NCBI GenBank assembly: GCA_963839815.1
Contig: CAWIWF010000006.1
Coordinates: 496,001 to 560,000 of the forward strand
Source: JACVRM01 sp963839815
GTDB taxonomy: Bacteria; Actinomycetota; Thermoleophilia; Gaiellales; Gaiellaceae
Direction of reading: 5' to 3'
DNA length: 64,000 nt
The position numbers and the translations under genes are program-made. Shown here piece after piece: positions 1 to 8,354 of this stretch. Within the stretch, counting starts at the first letter, position 1. Every line of letters starts with the position of its first letter. The notes beneath the pieces were generated by a model, which searched no databases, had not been told where the DNA came from, and saw only the letters and a list, made by a program, of their open reading frames with translations.

Positions 1-1
1 T

Positions 2-397
2 CGGCCGCTGGTCGAGCGGCACGGCCGCTGGTTCCACGTCGACGCCCACCGGCTCGAGCGGGCGGAGCGCTGGTTCGAGCGGTTCGGCGACGCAGCCGTC
101 TTCCTCGGGCGCGTGACACCCGTGGTGCGGTCGTTCGTCGCAATTCCCGCAGGAGTGGTGCGCATGCCGCTCGGCCCCTACACGGCGCTGACGCTGCTCG
201 GCTCGGCGATCTGGTGCTTCGCCCTCGCCGGCGCCGGCTGGGCGCTCGGCTCGAACTGGGAGCGCTTCCACGACGCGTTCGCGTACGCCGACTACGCCAT
301 CGGCGCGTTCATCCTGGCGGGCGTCGCCTACCTGGCCCTGCGCGCCCGCCGCCGCCGCCCCAGGGTCGAGCCGGCAGACGCGCCGGCGCGCGACTAG
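2..397 (+). CDS. DedA family membrane protein, C-terminal part
   Basis: The reading frame is open from base 2 and runs to a TAG at 395-397, so the N-terminus lies before the window. The visible 131 residues contain a segment reading RWFERFGDAAVFLGRVTPVV followed by RSFVAIPAGVVRMPLGPY, which is the conserved DedA/SNARE-associated-like signature (an arginine next to a membrane re-entrant region). Two hydrophobic helices follow, then a basic tail rich in arginine. DedA proteins are inner-membrane proteins; members are linked to membrane homeostasis and recycling of lipid carriers. The internal GTG at 113 is unlikely to be the start because the signature begins upstream of it. No partner gene is visible. 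Confidence 0.85.
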   Translation, partial: RPLVERHGRWFHVDAHRLERAERWFERFGDAAVFLGRVTPVVRSFVAIPAGVVRMPLGPYTALTLLGSAIWCFALAGAGWALGSNWERFHDAFAYADYAIGAFILAGVAYLALRARRRRPRVEPADAPARD

Positions 398-640
398 TCC
401 GGCAGCGACCACGAGCCGGACCCTCGCGCCAGCCCCGCGATCGACGGAGCGCTGCTCGCTCGGCCAGTCACAGCGCGGAATCGGGGCCTCTGACCAACGA
501 CGGGGCCCACGGAGCGCTGTGATCGACGAGAACCGCTCTTGGCCCCTCCGGCTGCGCGGCACGGACTCGAGTCGGCGGGCGAGAGCTCGCCGACAGCCGC
601 GACAACCCTGAGCGCCTCTCGCCAGCCCCCCATCGACGGA

Positions 641-728
641 GCCGGGCTTCGCCCGGCGCAGTCACAGCGCGGCTCCGGCGCGTCTGACCGACGAGGGGGC
701 CCACGGGGGAAACCGGGTTTCCCCCGTG
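641..728 (+). repeat. Two-hairpin 88-base repeat, copy 1
   Basis: Hairpin A is GCCGGGC (641-647), loop TTC, GCCCGGC (651-657). Then 44 bases. Hairpin B is a perfect 27-base palindrome at 702-728 with arms CACGGGGGAAACC and GGTTTCCCCCGTG. The linker contains GGCGCGTCTGACC and GAGGGGGC. A degenerate third relative lies at about 463-520 (CAGTCACAGCGCGG, then CTCTGACCAACGACGGGG). The gap 398-925 holds these repeats and no convincing gene. Confidence 0.85.
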
Positions 729-777
729 AGAGCGAAGCGGCGGCGCCGCAGGCGCCCGCCTTGAGCGCCTCGACGGA

Positions 778-865
778 GCCGGGCTCTGCCCGGCGCAGTC
801 ACAGCGCGGCCCCGGCGCGTCTGACCAACGAGGGGGCCCACGGGGGAAACCGGGTTTCCCCCGTG
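778..865 (+). repeat. Two-hairpin 88-base repeat, copy 2
   Basis: Hairpin A is GCCGGGC (778-784), loop TCT, GCCCGGC (788-794); hairpin B is the same 27-base palindrome at 839-865. The spacing of 44 bases is identical to copy 1. This copy sits 47 bases upstream of the -10 box of the aminotransferase gene. Confidence 0.85.
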
Positions 866-911
866 AAGCGAGCGCGGGTGCCCGCGAAGCGGCCCCGCGA
901 GCGGGCGCGGG

Positions 912-917
912 TACACT
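912..917 (+). promoter_or_regulatory. -10 box of a likely leaderless transcript
   Basis: TACACT lies 8 bases before the GTG at 926. A start of transcription 6-9 bases after the box would fall on or next to the start codon. No Shine-Dalgarno sequence is seen between them. Confidence 0.55.
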
Positions 918-925
918 CACGCGTC

Positions 926-2014
926 GTGCCCGTGCCGCTCGTGAACGTGCGCGCGCAGTTCGCCGAGTTGCGCGACGAGGTGGTGGAACGCCTGGCCGAT
1001 GTTGTCGACTCCGGCGTGTTCATCCTCGGACCGAATGTCAAGGCGTTCGAGCAGGAGGCCGCGGCGCACCTCGGCGTCTCCGAGACGGTCGGCGTCGCGA
1101 ACGGCACCGACGCGCTCGTGCTCGTCCTCGACGCCATGGAGATCGGGCCGGGCGACGAGGTGATCTGCCCGGCGTTCACGTTCTACGCCACGGCGGAGGC
1201 GATCGCCCGGCGCGGCGCGACGCCCGTCTTCGCGGACATCGACCCCGAGACGCTCAACATCGACCCGCAGGACGTCGCCCGCAGGATCACGCCGCGGACG
1301 CGCGCGATCATGCCGGTGCACCTCTTCGGCCGCCCGGCCACGCTCGCCGAGCTGGCGGAGCTGGGACTGCCGCTGATCGAGGATGCGGCCCAGGCGTTCG
1401 GTGCCGCCGGCGTCGCCCGGACCGGCGCCGCCTCGACGTTCAGCTTCTTCCCGACGAAGAACCTGTTCACGCTCGGCGACGGCGGGCTCTGCGCGTTCAC
1501 CGATGTCGAGCTGGCAGAGCGCGTCCGGATGCTGCGCTTCCACGGCTCCAAGGCCAAGAAGACGTTCGAGTTCATCGGCTACAACTCGCGACTCGACGAG
1601 CTGCACGCTGCTGTGCTGCGCCTCTTCCTGACCAGGATCGACGGCTGGAACGCCACCCGCCGCGAGGCCGCCGCCCGTTACGCGGAGCTCGGGCTCGGCG
1701 AGCTCTGCGAGCTGCCGCCCGACGAGCCGGGGCACGTCTACCACATGTACGTCGTTCGCACGCCGGAGCGGGAGCGGCTGGCGGCTGCCCTGACCGAAGC
1801 GGAGATCGCCTCGGCCTCCTACTACACCGTGCCGCTCCATCTGCAGCCGGCGCTTCGATTCCTCGGGCACGCCGAGGGCTCGCTGCCGGAGACCGAGCGC
1901 GCCGCCGCCGACAACCTGGCACTGCCGCTCTGGGCCGGCATCGAGCCCGAGATCCAGGAGCGGGTTGTCGAGACCATCCGGCGCGCCGCGCGGGTGGGGG
2001 CCGGCGCAGCGTGA
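926..2014 (+). CDS. DegT/DnrJ/EryC1/StrS aminotransferase
   Basis: PLP-dependent enzyme that transfers an amino group to a keto-sugar nucleotide, 362 residues, the usual family length. It opens with PLVNVRAQFAELRDEV, the typical N-terminus, followed by the GVANGTDAL phosphate-binding region, EDAAQAFGA with the Asp that contacts the pyridine nitrogen, and FFPTKNLFTLGDGG with the likely Schiff-base Lys at residue 178. The frame stays open upstream to 539, but that part is repeat DNA, so I chose the GTG at 926, just after a -10 box. The stop overlaps the next start by four bases, so it is cotranscribed with an NDP-sugar epimerase/dehydratase. This suggests an amino sugar for a surface glycan; the exact substrate is not readable. 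Confidence 0.9.
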   Translation: MPVPLVNVRAQFAELRDEVVERLADVVDSGVFILGPNVKAFEQEAAAHLGVSETVGVANGTDALVLVLDAMEIGPGDEVICPAFTFYATAEAIARRGATPVFADIDPETLNIDPQDVARRITPRTRAIMPVHLFGRPATLAELAELGLPLIEDAAQAFGAAGVARTGAASTFSFFPTKNLFTLGDGGLCAFTDVELAERVRMLRFHGSKAKKTFEFIGYNSRLDELHAAVLRLFLTRIDGWNATRREAAARYAELGLGELCELPPDEPGHVYHMYVVRTPERERLAAALTEAEIASASYYTVPLHLQPALRFLGHAEGSLPETERAAADNLALPLWAGIEPEIQERVVETIRRAARVGAGAA

Positions 2015-3909
2015 TCCCCGTCAACCGGCACCGGGTCTGGCAGCTCGCTGCCGACGCCGCCTTGGTCGCGGTCGCCTGGTACCTCGCCTTCCAGCTTCGC
2101 TTCGACGGCGAGGTGCCGCGCATCTACGAGCGGCTGCTCGACCGGACGATCTTCGTCGTCGTGGCGCTCAAGCTGGTCGTCTTCGTCGCCTTCGGCTTCT
2201 ACAACCGCTGGTGGCGGTACGTCTCCACGAAGGACATGTGGGCGGCCGTCCGCGGCGTCACCGTCGCGTCGCTCGCGGTGCTGCCCGTCATCTACATCTG
2301 GAACCCGGTGCCGGGCTTCCGCGTGCCGGGCGGTGTGATGGTGATCGACCTCGTGCTGCTGCTGGGGCTCGTCGGCGGCTCGCGACTGCTCGCCCGCACG
2401 CTGTTCGAGCGTCCCGGGGCGCGCGGCATCGTCGCGCACGGCCGTGAGGTGATCGTGGTCGGAGCGGGCGACGCCGGCCAGCTGGTCATACGCGAGATGC
2501 ACCGCAACCGCTCGCTCGGCGCGACCCCGATCGGGATCGTCGACGACGACCCCCGCAAGAAGAACCTGCGCCTGCACGGCGTCCGCGTCCTCGGCACCAC
2601 CGGCGAGCTGCAGCGCCTCCTGCGCGAGCACCGCCCCGACGAGCTCCTGATCGCGATCCCCTCTGCCTCCGGCGAGACGCGCCAGCGCATCGTCAACGTC
2701 GCGCGTGACGAGGGCGTGCCGGTCAAGACGCTGCCGGGGCTGTACGAGCTGATCGCGGGCGACCACCTCGCGGGCCAGATCCGCCCGGTCCAGGTCGAGG
2801 ACGTGCTGGGCCGCGAGCCGGTCGACGTCGACCTCGACTCGATCGCCTCCTACCTGGCCGGCGAGACCGTGCTGGTCACCGGCGCGGGCGGATCGATCGG
2901 GTCGGAGCTCTGCCGCCAGATCTCCAAGCTCGGGCCTCAGCGGCTCGTGCTGGTCGACCAGGCGGAGACCGCGATGTTCGAGATCGAGCGCGAGCTCGTG
3001 GACGAGCGTGGCTTCTCGGCCGCGATCCCGGTGCTGGCGGACGTGGGCAACCGCGTGAAGATGCGCCAGGTCTTCGAGCGCTACCGCCCCGGCGTGGTCT
3101 TCCACGCGGCCGCCTACAAGCACGTGCCGCTGATGGAGGCCAACCCGATCGAGTCGGTGCGCAACAACGTCCTCGCCACGAAGGTGATGGCGGACGTCGC
3201 GGTCGAGTTCGGCGCGCGCCGCTTCGTGCTCGTCTCGACCGACAAGGCGCTCAACCCGCGTGCGGTCTACGGCCAGTGCAAGGCGCTCTGCGAATGGGTG
3301 ATCGAGGCGTACGGCCACCGCCCGGATGCGGCCACCCGCTTCGTCGCCGTGCGCTTCGGCAACGTGCTCGGCTCGGCGGGCAGCGTGATCACCATCTTCC
3401 GCCGCCAGATCGCCGCGGGCGGGCCCGTGACGGTGACGCATCCCGAGATGACGCGCTTCTTCATGACCATCCCGGAGGCGGTGGCGCTGATCGTGCAGGC
3501 CGGCGCGATCGGCGGCCGCGGCGAGATCTTTGTGCTCGACATGGGCGAGCCGGTGCGGATCCTCGATCTCGCCCGCAACATGATCCGGCTCTCCGGCAAG
3601 GAGCCTGACCGCGACGTCGCGATCGAGTTCGTGGGCACGCGCGCCGGCGAGAAGCTGCACGAGGAGCTCTGGGGCGAGGGCGAGGCGGTCGCCGAGACGC
3701 CGCATCCCAAGATCAGCCGCGCGCGGCGGGCGCCCGTCGACGCCGGCTGGCTCGACGGGGAGCTCGGCGAGCTCGAGCGGTTCGTCGAGGAGGGGGACAC
3801 CCTCGGCCTCGTCTCGCGGCTCGCACAGATCGTCGGCACGCCGAGGCGCAGCCCCGAGTCTGCGGTTGACCCGGCAGTGGAGCGGGCGCAGGCGTCCCAG
3901 ACGCAGTAG
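2011..3909 (+). CDS. Membrane-bound NDP-sugar 4,6-dehydratase/epimerase (CapD/PglF type)
   Basis: 632 residues with the two-part build of the CapD/WbpM/PglF family. Residues about 1-130 hold four hydrophobic helices. A CoA-binding-like Rossmann region follows (EVIVVGAGDAGQLVI). A second Rossmann domain starts at about residue 288 with VTGAGGSIGSE. The family AAAYKHVPLMEANP motif and VSTDKALNP are present. In this family the usual Tyr-x-x-x-Lys is replaced by a variant, and here YGQCK is seen. Such enzymes convert UDP-GlcNAc to a 4-keto sugar at the membrane, which suits the aminotransferase encoded just upstream (4-base overlap). The last 25 residues are polar and unconserved. Confidence 0.9.
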   Translation: MIPVNRHRVWQLAADAALVAVAWYLAFQLRFDGEVPRIYERLLDRTIFVVVALKLVVFVAFGFYNRWWRYVSTKDMWAAVRGVTVASLAVLPVIYIWNPVPGFRVPGGVMVIDLVLLLGLVGGSRLLARTLFERPGARGIVAHGREVIVVGAGDAGQLVIREMHRNRSLGATPIGIVDDDPRKKNLRLHGVRVLGTTGELQRLLREHRPDELLIAIPSASGETRQRIVNVARDEGVPVKTLPGLYELIAGDHLAGQIRPVQVEDVLGREPVDVDLDSIASYLAGETVLVTGAGGSIGSELCRQISKLGPQRLVLVDQAETAMFEIERELVDERGFSAAIPVLADVGNRVKMRQVFERYRPGVVFHAAAYKHVPLMEANPIESVRNNVLATKVMADVAVEFGARRFVLVSTDKALNPRAVYGQCKALCEWVIEAYGHRPDAATRFVAVRFGNVLGSAGSVITIFRRQIAAGGPVTVTHPEMTRFFMTIPEAVALIVQAGAIGGRGEIFVLDMGEPVRILDLARNMIRLSGKEPDRDVAIEFVGTRAGEKLHEELWGEGEAVAETPHPKISRARRAPVDAGWLDGELGELERFVEEGDTLGLVSRLAQIVGTPRRSPESAVDPAVERAQASQTQ

Positions 3910-4079
3910 ACGCGCTCCTCCACGACCTCCCGGAACGCGAGCTGCTGCTCGCCCTCTCCACCCGCACCTGGCGTCGCAGGGGCGCTGCGTGCCGTCGGCG
4001 AGGAGGGCCCGGCCCACGACGTGCGCGAGTCGTTGCACTTCTGTCGCGATCTCCTGGGGGCTTCGGCCGGTCGGGCCAC

Positions 4080-4085
4080 TAGGGT
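4080..4085 (+). promoter_or_regulatory. -10 box of a likely leaderless transcript
   Basis: TAGGGT lies 6 bases before the GTG at 4092. No ribosome-binding site is seen. The 182-base gap 3910-4091 contains nothing else that I can name. Confidence 0.55.
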
Positions 4086-4091
4086 CGGGGC

Positions 4092-5981
4092 GTGGAGCCG
4101 GAGTCGATCCTCGCCGGGCTGAACCCGGAGCAGCGGCGCGCCGTCGAGGCGGTGCGCGGGCCGGTCTGCATCCTGGCCGGCGCCGGCTCGGGCAAGACGA
4201 CGACGATCACCCGCCGGATCGCGCACCAGGTCGCGGGCGGCACCGTGCCCGCGTCGGCCATCCTTGCCGTCACCTTCACCGACAAGGCGGCGGGCGAGAT
4301 GCGCCGGCGGCTGGCGGAGCTCGGTGTGTCGGGTGTCGCGGCGCGGACGTTCCACTCGGCGGCGCTTGCGCAGCTGCGCTACTTCAGCGACGGGTTCGAG
4401 GGGCAGATCGTCTCCTCGAAGGCGCTGCCGCTCCGGAACATCGCCACCACACTGCCACGCGCCTACCGCTTCCGGCCCGCGGGCGACCTCGCCACCGAGA
4501 TCGAGTGGGCGAAGAACCGCCGCATCACCCCGGCCACCTACTTCGCCTCGCTCGGCGACCACCAGCCGCCGATCCCGGCCGACCTGATGCAGCGCGTGTT
4601 CGAGCGCTACGAGCGCTGGAAGCGTGACGCGGGGCGCATCGACTTCGAGGACCTGATCGAGCTGACGGTGCGGCTGCTCGACGAGGACGAGAGGGCGCTC
4701 GCCACCGTGCGCGAGCGCTACCGGGCGTTCACGGTGGACGAGTTCCAGGACGTGAACCCGCTCCAGCAGGCGCTGCTCGACCGCTGGCTCGGCGAGTCGG
4801 ACGAGCTCTGCGCCGTCGGCGACGACTACCAGGCGATCTACGGCTTCACGGGCGCCTCGCCGGAGTTCCTGCTCGCGCTGCCGCGGCGGTTCCCGCAGGC
4901 GACGGTGGTGCGGCTCGAGTCGAACTACCGCTCCACGCCGCAGGTGCTCGAGCTCGCCAACCGGCTCGTGCCGCAGCTCGGCGGCGCGGCCAAGACGCTT
5001 CGTCCCACGCATGACGACGGGCCCGACCCTGACCTGCGCGGGTTCGCGGCGCCCACCGACGAGGCGCGCTGGATCGTGGAGCGTGTGCGGGCGCTGGCAG
5101 GGGAGGGGACAGCACTGGAGGAGATGGCCGTGCTGCTGCGGACCAATGCGCGGTCGGCCGACTTCGAGGAGGCCTTCCACGAGGCCCACGTGCCCGTGCA
5201 GGGGGCGTCGCTGCTCGCACGCGAGGCGGCCCGCCAGCTGCTCAAGCGTGTGCGGTCCCGTGGCGGCGGCGGCGCGCTCGCCGAGACGGTCGAGCGGGCA
5301 GCGCGCGATCAGGGCCTGCTGGACGATCCGGGGGAGGGCCTGGGCGAGCGGGAGCTCGTCCGCCAGAACGACCTCGCGCGGCTCGTGCGGCTGGCGAGGG
5401 AGCTCGACGACGGCGAGCGCGGCGTGTCCGAGTGGATCGCCGAGCTCGGGCGGCGCTTCGGGCCGGACGCGGGGCGTGGCGTCCATCTGCTGACCCTGCA
5501 TCGCGCGAAGGGGCTCGAGTGGGACGCCGTCTTCGTCCCGCGGGTGGAGGAGAAGGAGCTTCCCTCGCGGCTGTCACGCACGCCGGAGGAGCTGGCCGAG
5601 GAGCGGCGGCTCCTGTACGTCGGGCTGACGCGGGCCCGGCGGCATCTCTCCGTGACGTGGGCGGGGAAGCCGAGCCGCTTCTTGCGGGAGCTGGGCGTCG
5701 TGGCCGCTGCGCCGCCGCGGGCGGCGAAGGAGCGAATCGCCGACGACGACCAACCGCCGGCCTACCGTGCGCTGAAGGCGTGGCGGCGCGAGCGGGCGCT
5801 GGCCGACGGCGTGCCGGCGTACGTCGTCTTCCACGATGCGACGCTTGCCGAGATCGTCCGGATCGCTCCGCGCACCCCCTCGGAGCTCGGCTCGGTGGCG
5901 GGGGTCGGACCGGCGAAGCTGGAGCGCTACGCCGACGACGTGCTGGCCGTGCTGGCCCGCGAGCCTGCGGTCGCCGGCTGA
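4092..5981 (+). CDS. uvrD2: UvrD/PcrA-type ATP-dependent DNA helicase with C-terminal HRDC domain
   Basis: Superfamily 1 3'-to-5' DNA helicase of 629 residues. Q-motif region LNPEQRRAVEAV, Walker A GAGSGKTT (about residue 30), motif Ia TFTDKAAGEM, motif II VDEFQDVNPLQ, motif III GDDYQAIYGFTGAS, motif IV NYRS, motif V LLTLHRAKGLEWDAVFV and motif VI LYVGLTRARRHL are all intact. After residue 555 an HRDC-like module follows (LKAWRRERALADGVPAYVVF, then SVAGVGPAKLERY). This arrangement is known from actinobacterial UvrD2. It is shorter than PcrA because the 2B region is reduced. It stands alone under its own promoter. A role in DNA repair or replication-fork maintenance is expected from the family. 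Confidence 0.92.
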   Translation: MEPESILAGLNPEQRRAVEAVRGPVCILAGAGSGKTTTITRRIAHQVAGGTVPASAILAVTFTDKAAGEMRRRLAELGVSGVAARTFHSAALAQLRYFSDGFEGQIVSSKALPLRNIATTLPRAYRFRPAGDLATEIEWAKNRRITPATYFASLGDHQPPIPADLMQRVFERYERWKRDAGRIDFEDLIELTVRLLDEDERALATVRERYRAFTVDEFQDVNPLQQALLDRWLGESDELCAVGDDYQAIYGFTGASPEFLLALPRRFPQATVVRLESNYRSTPQVLELANRLVPQLGGAAKTLRPTHDDGPDPDLRGFAAPTDEARWIVERVRALAGEGTALEEMAVLLRTNARSADFEEAFHEAHVPVQGASLLAREAARQLLKRVRSRGGGGALAETVERAARDQGLLDDPGEGLGERELVRQNDLARLVRLARELDDGERGVSEWIAELGRRFGPDAGRGVHLLTLHRAKGLEWDAVFVPRVEEKELPSRLSRTPEELAEERRLLYVGLTRARRHLSVTWAGKPSRFLRELGVVAAAPPRAAKERIADDDQPPAYRALKAWRRERALADGVPAYVVFHDATLAEIVRIAPRTPSELGSVAGVGPAKLERYADDVLAVLAREPAVAG

Positions 5982-6171
5982 CTCCCCGGCGATCCCAGCT
6001 GGGCGAGCGTCCACCACACCGAGCAGCACCGCCGTCCGGACCTGTCTCCGCCGGACACTTCCCAAGGCACCCGTGGCCTCCTCCCCGACGCGATCGTATC
6101 GAGAGAGGACGCGCGTATCCGTGCCGAAGTTGTGCCGAAGTAGTGGCAGGCCGGCTATACGAATCCTGTCA

Positions 6172-6192
6172 TGCATAATTAATGCTTATGCA
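6172..6192. promoter_or_regulatory. 21-base inverted repeat in an AT-rich island, likely LysR-type operator
   Basis: TGCATAA (6172-6178) and TTATGCA (6186-6192) form perfect 7-base arms around a 7-base centre. It sits in a rare AT-rich stretch about 230 bases before the LysR gene. LysR-type regulators usually bind dyads of this kind. A similar site (ATAA, 7 bases, ATAT) occurs at 8303-8317 in front of the flavoprotein gene. The rest of the gap 5982-6423 is plain spacer plus the repeat at 6218-6305. Confidence 0.5.
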
Positions 6193-6217
6193 ACGTCTGG
6201 TGCACCTATCCGCCGGA

Positions 6218-6305
6218 GGGCGGCTTCGCCGCCCGCAGGCACAGCGCGCCCCCGGCGCGTCTGACCGACGAGGGGGCCCACGGGGGAAACCGGGTTTTCC
6301 CCGTG
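6218..6305 (+). repeat. Two-hairpin 88-base repeat, copy 3
   Basis: Hairpin A is GGGCGGC (6218-6224), loop TTC, GCCGCCC (6228-6234). The stem sequence differs from copies 1 and 2 but pairing is kept. After exactly 44 bases comes palindrome B at 6279-6305, here imperfect because one C is replaced by T. Two partial B arms follow in tandem (GGGCCGGGTTTCCCCCGTG near 6328-6347 and again near 6366-6384). Confidence 0.85.
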
Positions 6306-6423
6306 AGAGCGAGCCCCTGCGAGCGACGGGCCGGGTTTCCCCCGTGAAGCGAGCGAGGCGAGCGACGGGCCGGGTTTCCCCCGTGCAGCGAGCGTCCGCG
6401 GCCAGGCGGCGGGGCGACGGGTA

Positions 6424-7323
6424 GTGGACACGCGCCAGCTCGCAGCCTTCTGCGCCGTCGTCGAGCGCCGCAGCTTCTCGCGCGCCGCCGAGCAGCTCGG
6501 CGTGTCCCAGCCCGCGGTCAGCCTGCAGATCGCCGGGCTCGAGAAGCGGCTCGGCACGCGACTCCTCGACCGCTCCGGTCGCCGCGTCGAGCCGACCGAG
6601 GCCGGTACCACCCTCTATCGCCGCGCCCAACGCCTGCTCCAGCTCGAGGCGCAGCTGCTCGACGAGGTCGCCGGCGCCGAGGGCGAGCTCACCGGCACGC
6701 TCGAGATCGGGGCGTCCACCGGGCCGGGCGAGAGCGTCGTGCCGCTGCTCCTGTGTGACTTCCAGCGCGCGCACCCTGCCTCTCACGTCTCGCTCACGAT
6801 CTCGGACACCCAGCGCATCGTCGACCGGGTCGCCGACCGCGAGCTCGAGCTCGGCATCGTCGGCGCGGCCCGCCGCCACCGCGCGGTCGTCTTCGAGCCG
6901 CTGTTCCGCGACGAGGTCGTCCTCGCCTGCCCGCCCGGTCACCGCTTCGCGGGCACGACCATCGACGTCGAGGACCTCCGCAGCGAGCCGCTCATCGTCA
7001 TGCAGGAGGGGGCGGGGGTCCGCCAGGTGATCGAGGACGAGCTCCGCGCCGCCGGCACGCGCCTGCGGGATCTCGACGTTCGCCTCGAGCTCGGCCTGCA
7101 GGCGTCCGTGAAGACCGCGGTCGTCGCCGGCTACGGGATCAGCTTCATCTCGCGCTGGGCGGTCGAGGCCGAGCTGGCCGCAGGCACGATCGCCGCTGCG
7201 CGCGTGCGCGGCCTCGAGCCTTCCCGGGAGATCTCGCTCGTGCGCTCGAGCGGGCGACCTCTCACCCGGGTGGCACAGGCGTTCGTGGCGTTCGCCCAGG
7301 AGCGCGTCCCGGCAGCCGCGTGA
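6424..7323 (+). CDS. LysR-family transcriptional regulator (CysB/CysL-like)
   Basis: 299 residues, typical LTTR length. The N-terminal winged helix-turn-helix is clear (RQLAAFCAVVERRSFSRAAE, then QLGVSQPAVSLQIAGLEKRL, then GRRVEPTEAG). The C-terminal two-lobed effector domain spans about residues 90-295. I chose the GTG at 6424 because it starts the canonical MDTRQL pattern. The next gene starts in its stop codon, so it is transcribed together with a dehydrogenase and directly precedes the sulfur genes. A role as the cluster's regulator, possibly sensing a sulfur metabolite, is inferred from position and overall similarity to sulfur-assimilation LTTRs. The effector is unknown. Confidence 0.88.
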   Translation: MDTRQLAAFCAVVERRSFSRAAEQLGVSQPAVSLQIAGLEKRLGTRLLDRSGRRVEPTEAGTTLYRRAQRLLQLEAQLLDEVAGAEGELTGTLEIGASTGPGESVVPLLLCDFQRAHPASHVSLTISDTQRIVDRVADRELELGIVGAARRHRAVVFEPLFRDEVVLACPPGHRFAGTTIDVEDLRSEPLIVMQEGAGVRQVIEDELRAAGTRLRDLDVRLELGLQASVKTAVVAGYGISFISRWAVEAELAAGTIAAARVRGLEPSREISLVRSSGRPLTRVAQAFVAFAQERVPAAA

Positions 7324-8291
7324 TCGTCCGCTGGGGGATCCAGGAGCTCGGCCCGCTGCTCTCCGAGCTCGAGATCTCGACGCCTCTGCTCGTCACGAGC
7401 CGGCGGCTGGCGGATACCGACCTGCCGGTCGAGCGACGCTTCACCGGCGTCCGGCCGCACACGCCGGAGGCGACGGTCAGAGCGGCGGTCGCCGACGCGG
7501 CCGGGGCCGACGGTCTCGTCGCGCTCGGCGGCGGGAGCGCCATCGACACCGCTAAGGCGGTCTCGGCCGAGACGGGGCTGCCGGTCGTCTCGGTGCCGAC
7601 GACCTACTCGGGTGCCGAGTGGACGACCTTCTTCGGCCGCCGCGACGAGGAGCGCGGCGTCAAGGGTGGCGGCGGCGGCGCGCGGACGGTCGCCGTCGTG
7701 TACGAGCCTCGGCTCACGCTCGATCTCCCGCCCGACCTGACCGCCGGGACCGCCCTCAACGCGCTCGCGCACTGTGCCGAGGCCCTCTACGCACGTGGTC
7801 GCACGGAGGAGGGAGATCGCGAGGCGCTCGCCGGTGCCCGGCTGATCGCCGAGTGGCTCCCACGCGTCCTGGCCGACGGGTCCGATCTCCACGCCCGTGA
7901 GCGGCTGCTGCGCGGGGCCGCCCACGCGGGCGCTGCGCTGGGCGCCTCGGCGATGGGGCTCGCGCACGCTGCCGCGCAGGCGCTCGGTGGGCGCTACGGG
8001 CTCCCCCACGGAGCGATGAACGCGCTGACCCTGCCGCCGGTGCTCGGCTACAACGAGCCGGTGGCCCCGGAGGCGCTCGCCCGGCTCGGCGAGGCGCTCG
8101 GGGGCGACGCGGCCACGCGCGCACGCGAGCTCGCCGCGCTCGGCGGCTTCGAGCGCCTGCGCGACTTCGGCGTGCCGCGCGAGGAGCTGGCGGACGTCGC
8201 GGCCGCGACGGTCACACGACCGGCCGCGAGGTCAAACCCGCGCGAGGCGAGCGCCGCCGAGGTGACCGAGCTGCTCCTGGCGATCTGGTGA
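7320..8291 (+). CDS. Iron-containing alcohol dehydrogenase, maleylacetate-reductase-like
   Basis: 323 residues of the dehydroquinate synthase/iron-alcohol dehydrogenase superfamily. The nucleotide-binding motif GGGSAIDTAKA and the PTTYSGAEWT segment are typical of maleylacetate reductases. ALNALAHCAEALY and LPHGAMNALTLP carry metal-site histidines. The GTG start overlaps the LysR stop by four bases. Maleylacetate reductases act in aromatic degradation, but no ring-cleavage genes are nearby. Here it lies between a LysR gene and a sulfonate/sulfate cluster, so it may reduce an aldehyde or keto acid of that pathway. The substrate cannot be read from sequence. Confidence 0.82.
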   Translation: MIVRWGIQELGPLLSELEISTPLLVTSRRLADTDLPVERRFTGVRPHTPEATVRAAVADAAGADGLVALGGGSAIDTAKAVSAETGLPVVSVPTTYSGAEWTTFFGRRDEERGVKGGGGGARTVAVVYEPRLTLDLPPDLTAGTALNALAHCAEALYARGRTEEGDREALAGARLIAEWLPRVLADGSDLHARERLLRGAAHAGAALGASAMGLAHAAAQALGGRYGLPHGAMNALTLPPVLGYNEPVAPEALARLGEALGGDAATRARELAALGGFERLRDFGVPREELADVAAATVTRPAARSNPREASAAEVTELLLAIW

Positions 8292-8302
8292 AGCCCAGAG
8301 CG

Positions 8303-8317
8303 ATAAGTCAGGCATAT
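8303..8317. promoter_or_regulatory. Possible second LysR-type site
   Basis: ATAA (8303-8306), 7 bases, ATAT (8314-8317) has the same spacing as the core of the palindrome at 6172-6192 with one arm mismatch, again in an AT-rich patch. It lies 24 bases upstream of the -10 box of the flavoprotein gene, a sensible position for an activator. Confidence 0.3.
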
Positions 8318-8340
8318 ACGCATCATTAGCCAGAGCCTGG

Positions 8341-8346
8341 TAACCT
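8341..8346 (+). promoter_or_regulatory. -10 box of a likely leaderless transcript
   Basis: TAACCT lies 8 bases before the GTG at 8355 and probably drives the whole packed run 8355-14846. Confidence 0.55.
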
Positions 8347-8354
8347 CCCTAGCC

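Noticed and set aside
641..865. CRISPR array
   Set aside because: The repeats are 88 bases with internal palindromes, only two to three together, and have no short regular unique spacers; no cas genes are near.
539..925. N-terminal extension of the first aminotransferase back to ATG 539
   Set aside because: The stretch is made of the two-hairpin repeats and adds an unconserved sequence before the canonical family start at 926.
1822..4038. Long antisense reading frame (738 codons) opposite the aminotransferase/epimerase genes
   Set aside because: It is an arginine- and histidine-rich shadow that arises from the GC-biased third positions of the real genes on the other strand; no family motif.
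7320..8291. Aromatic-degradation role for the maleylacetate-reductase-like gene
   Set aside because: No ring-cleavage dioxygenase or related genes are near; the context is sulfur metabolism.
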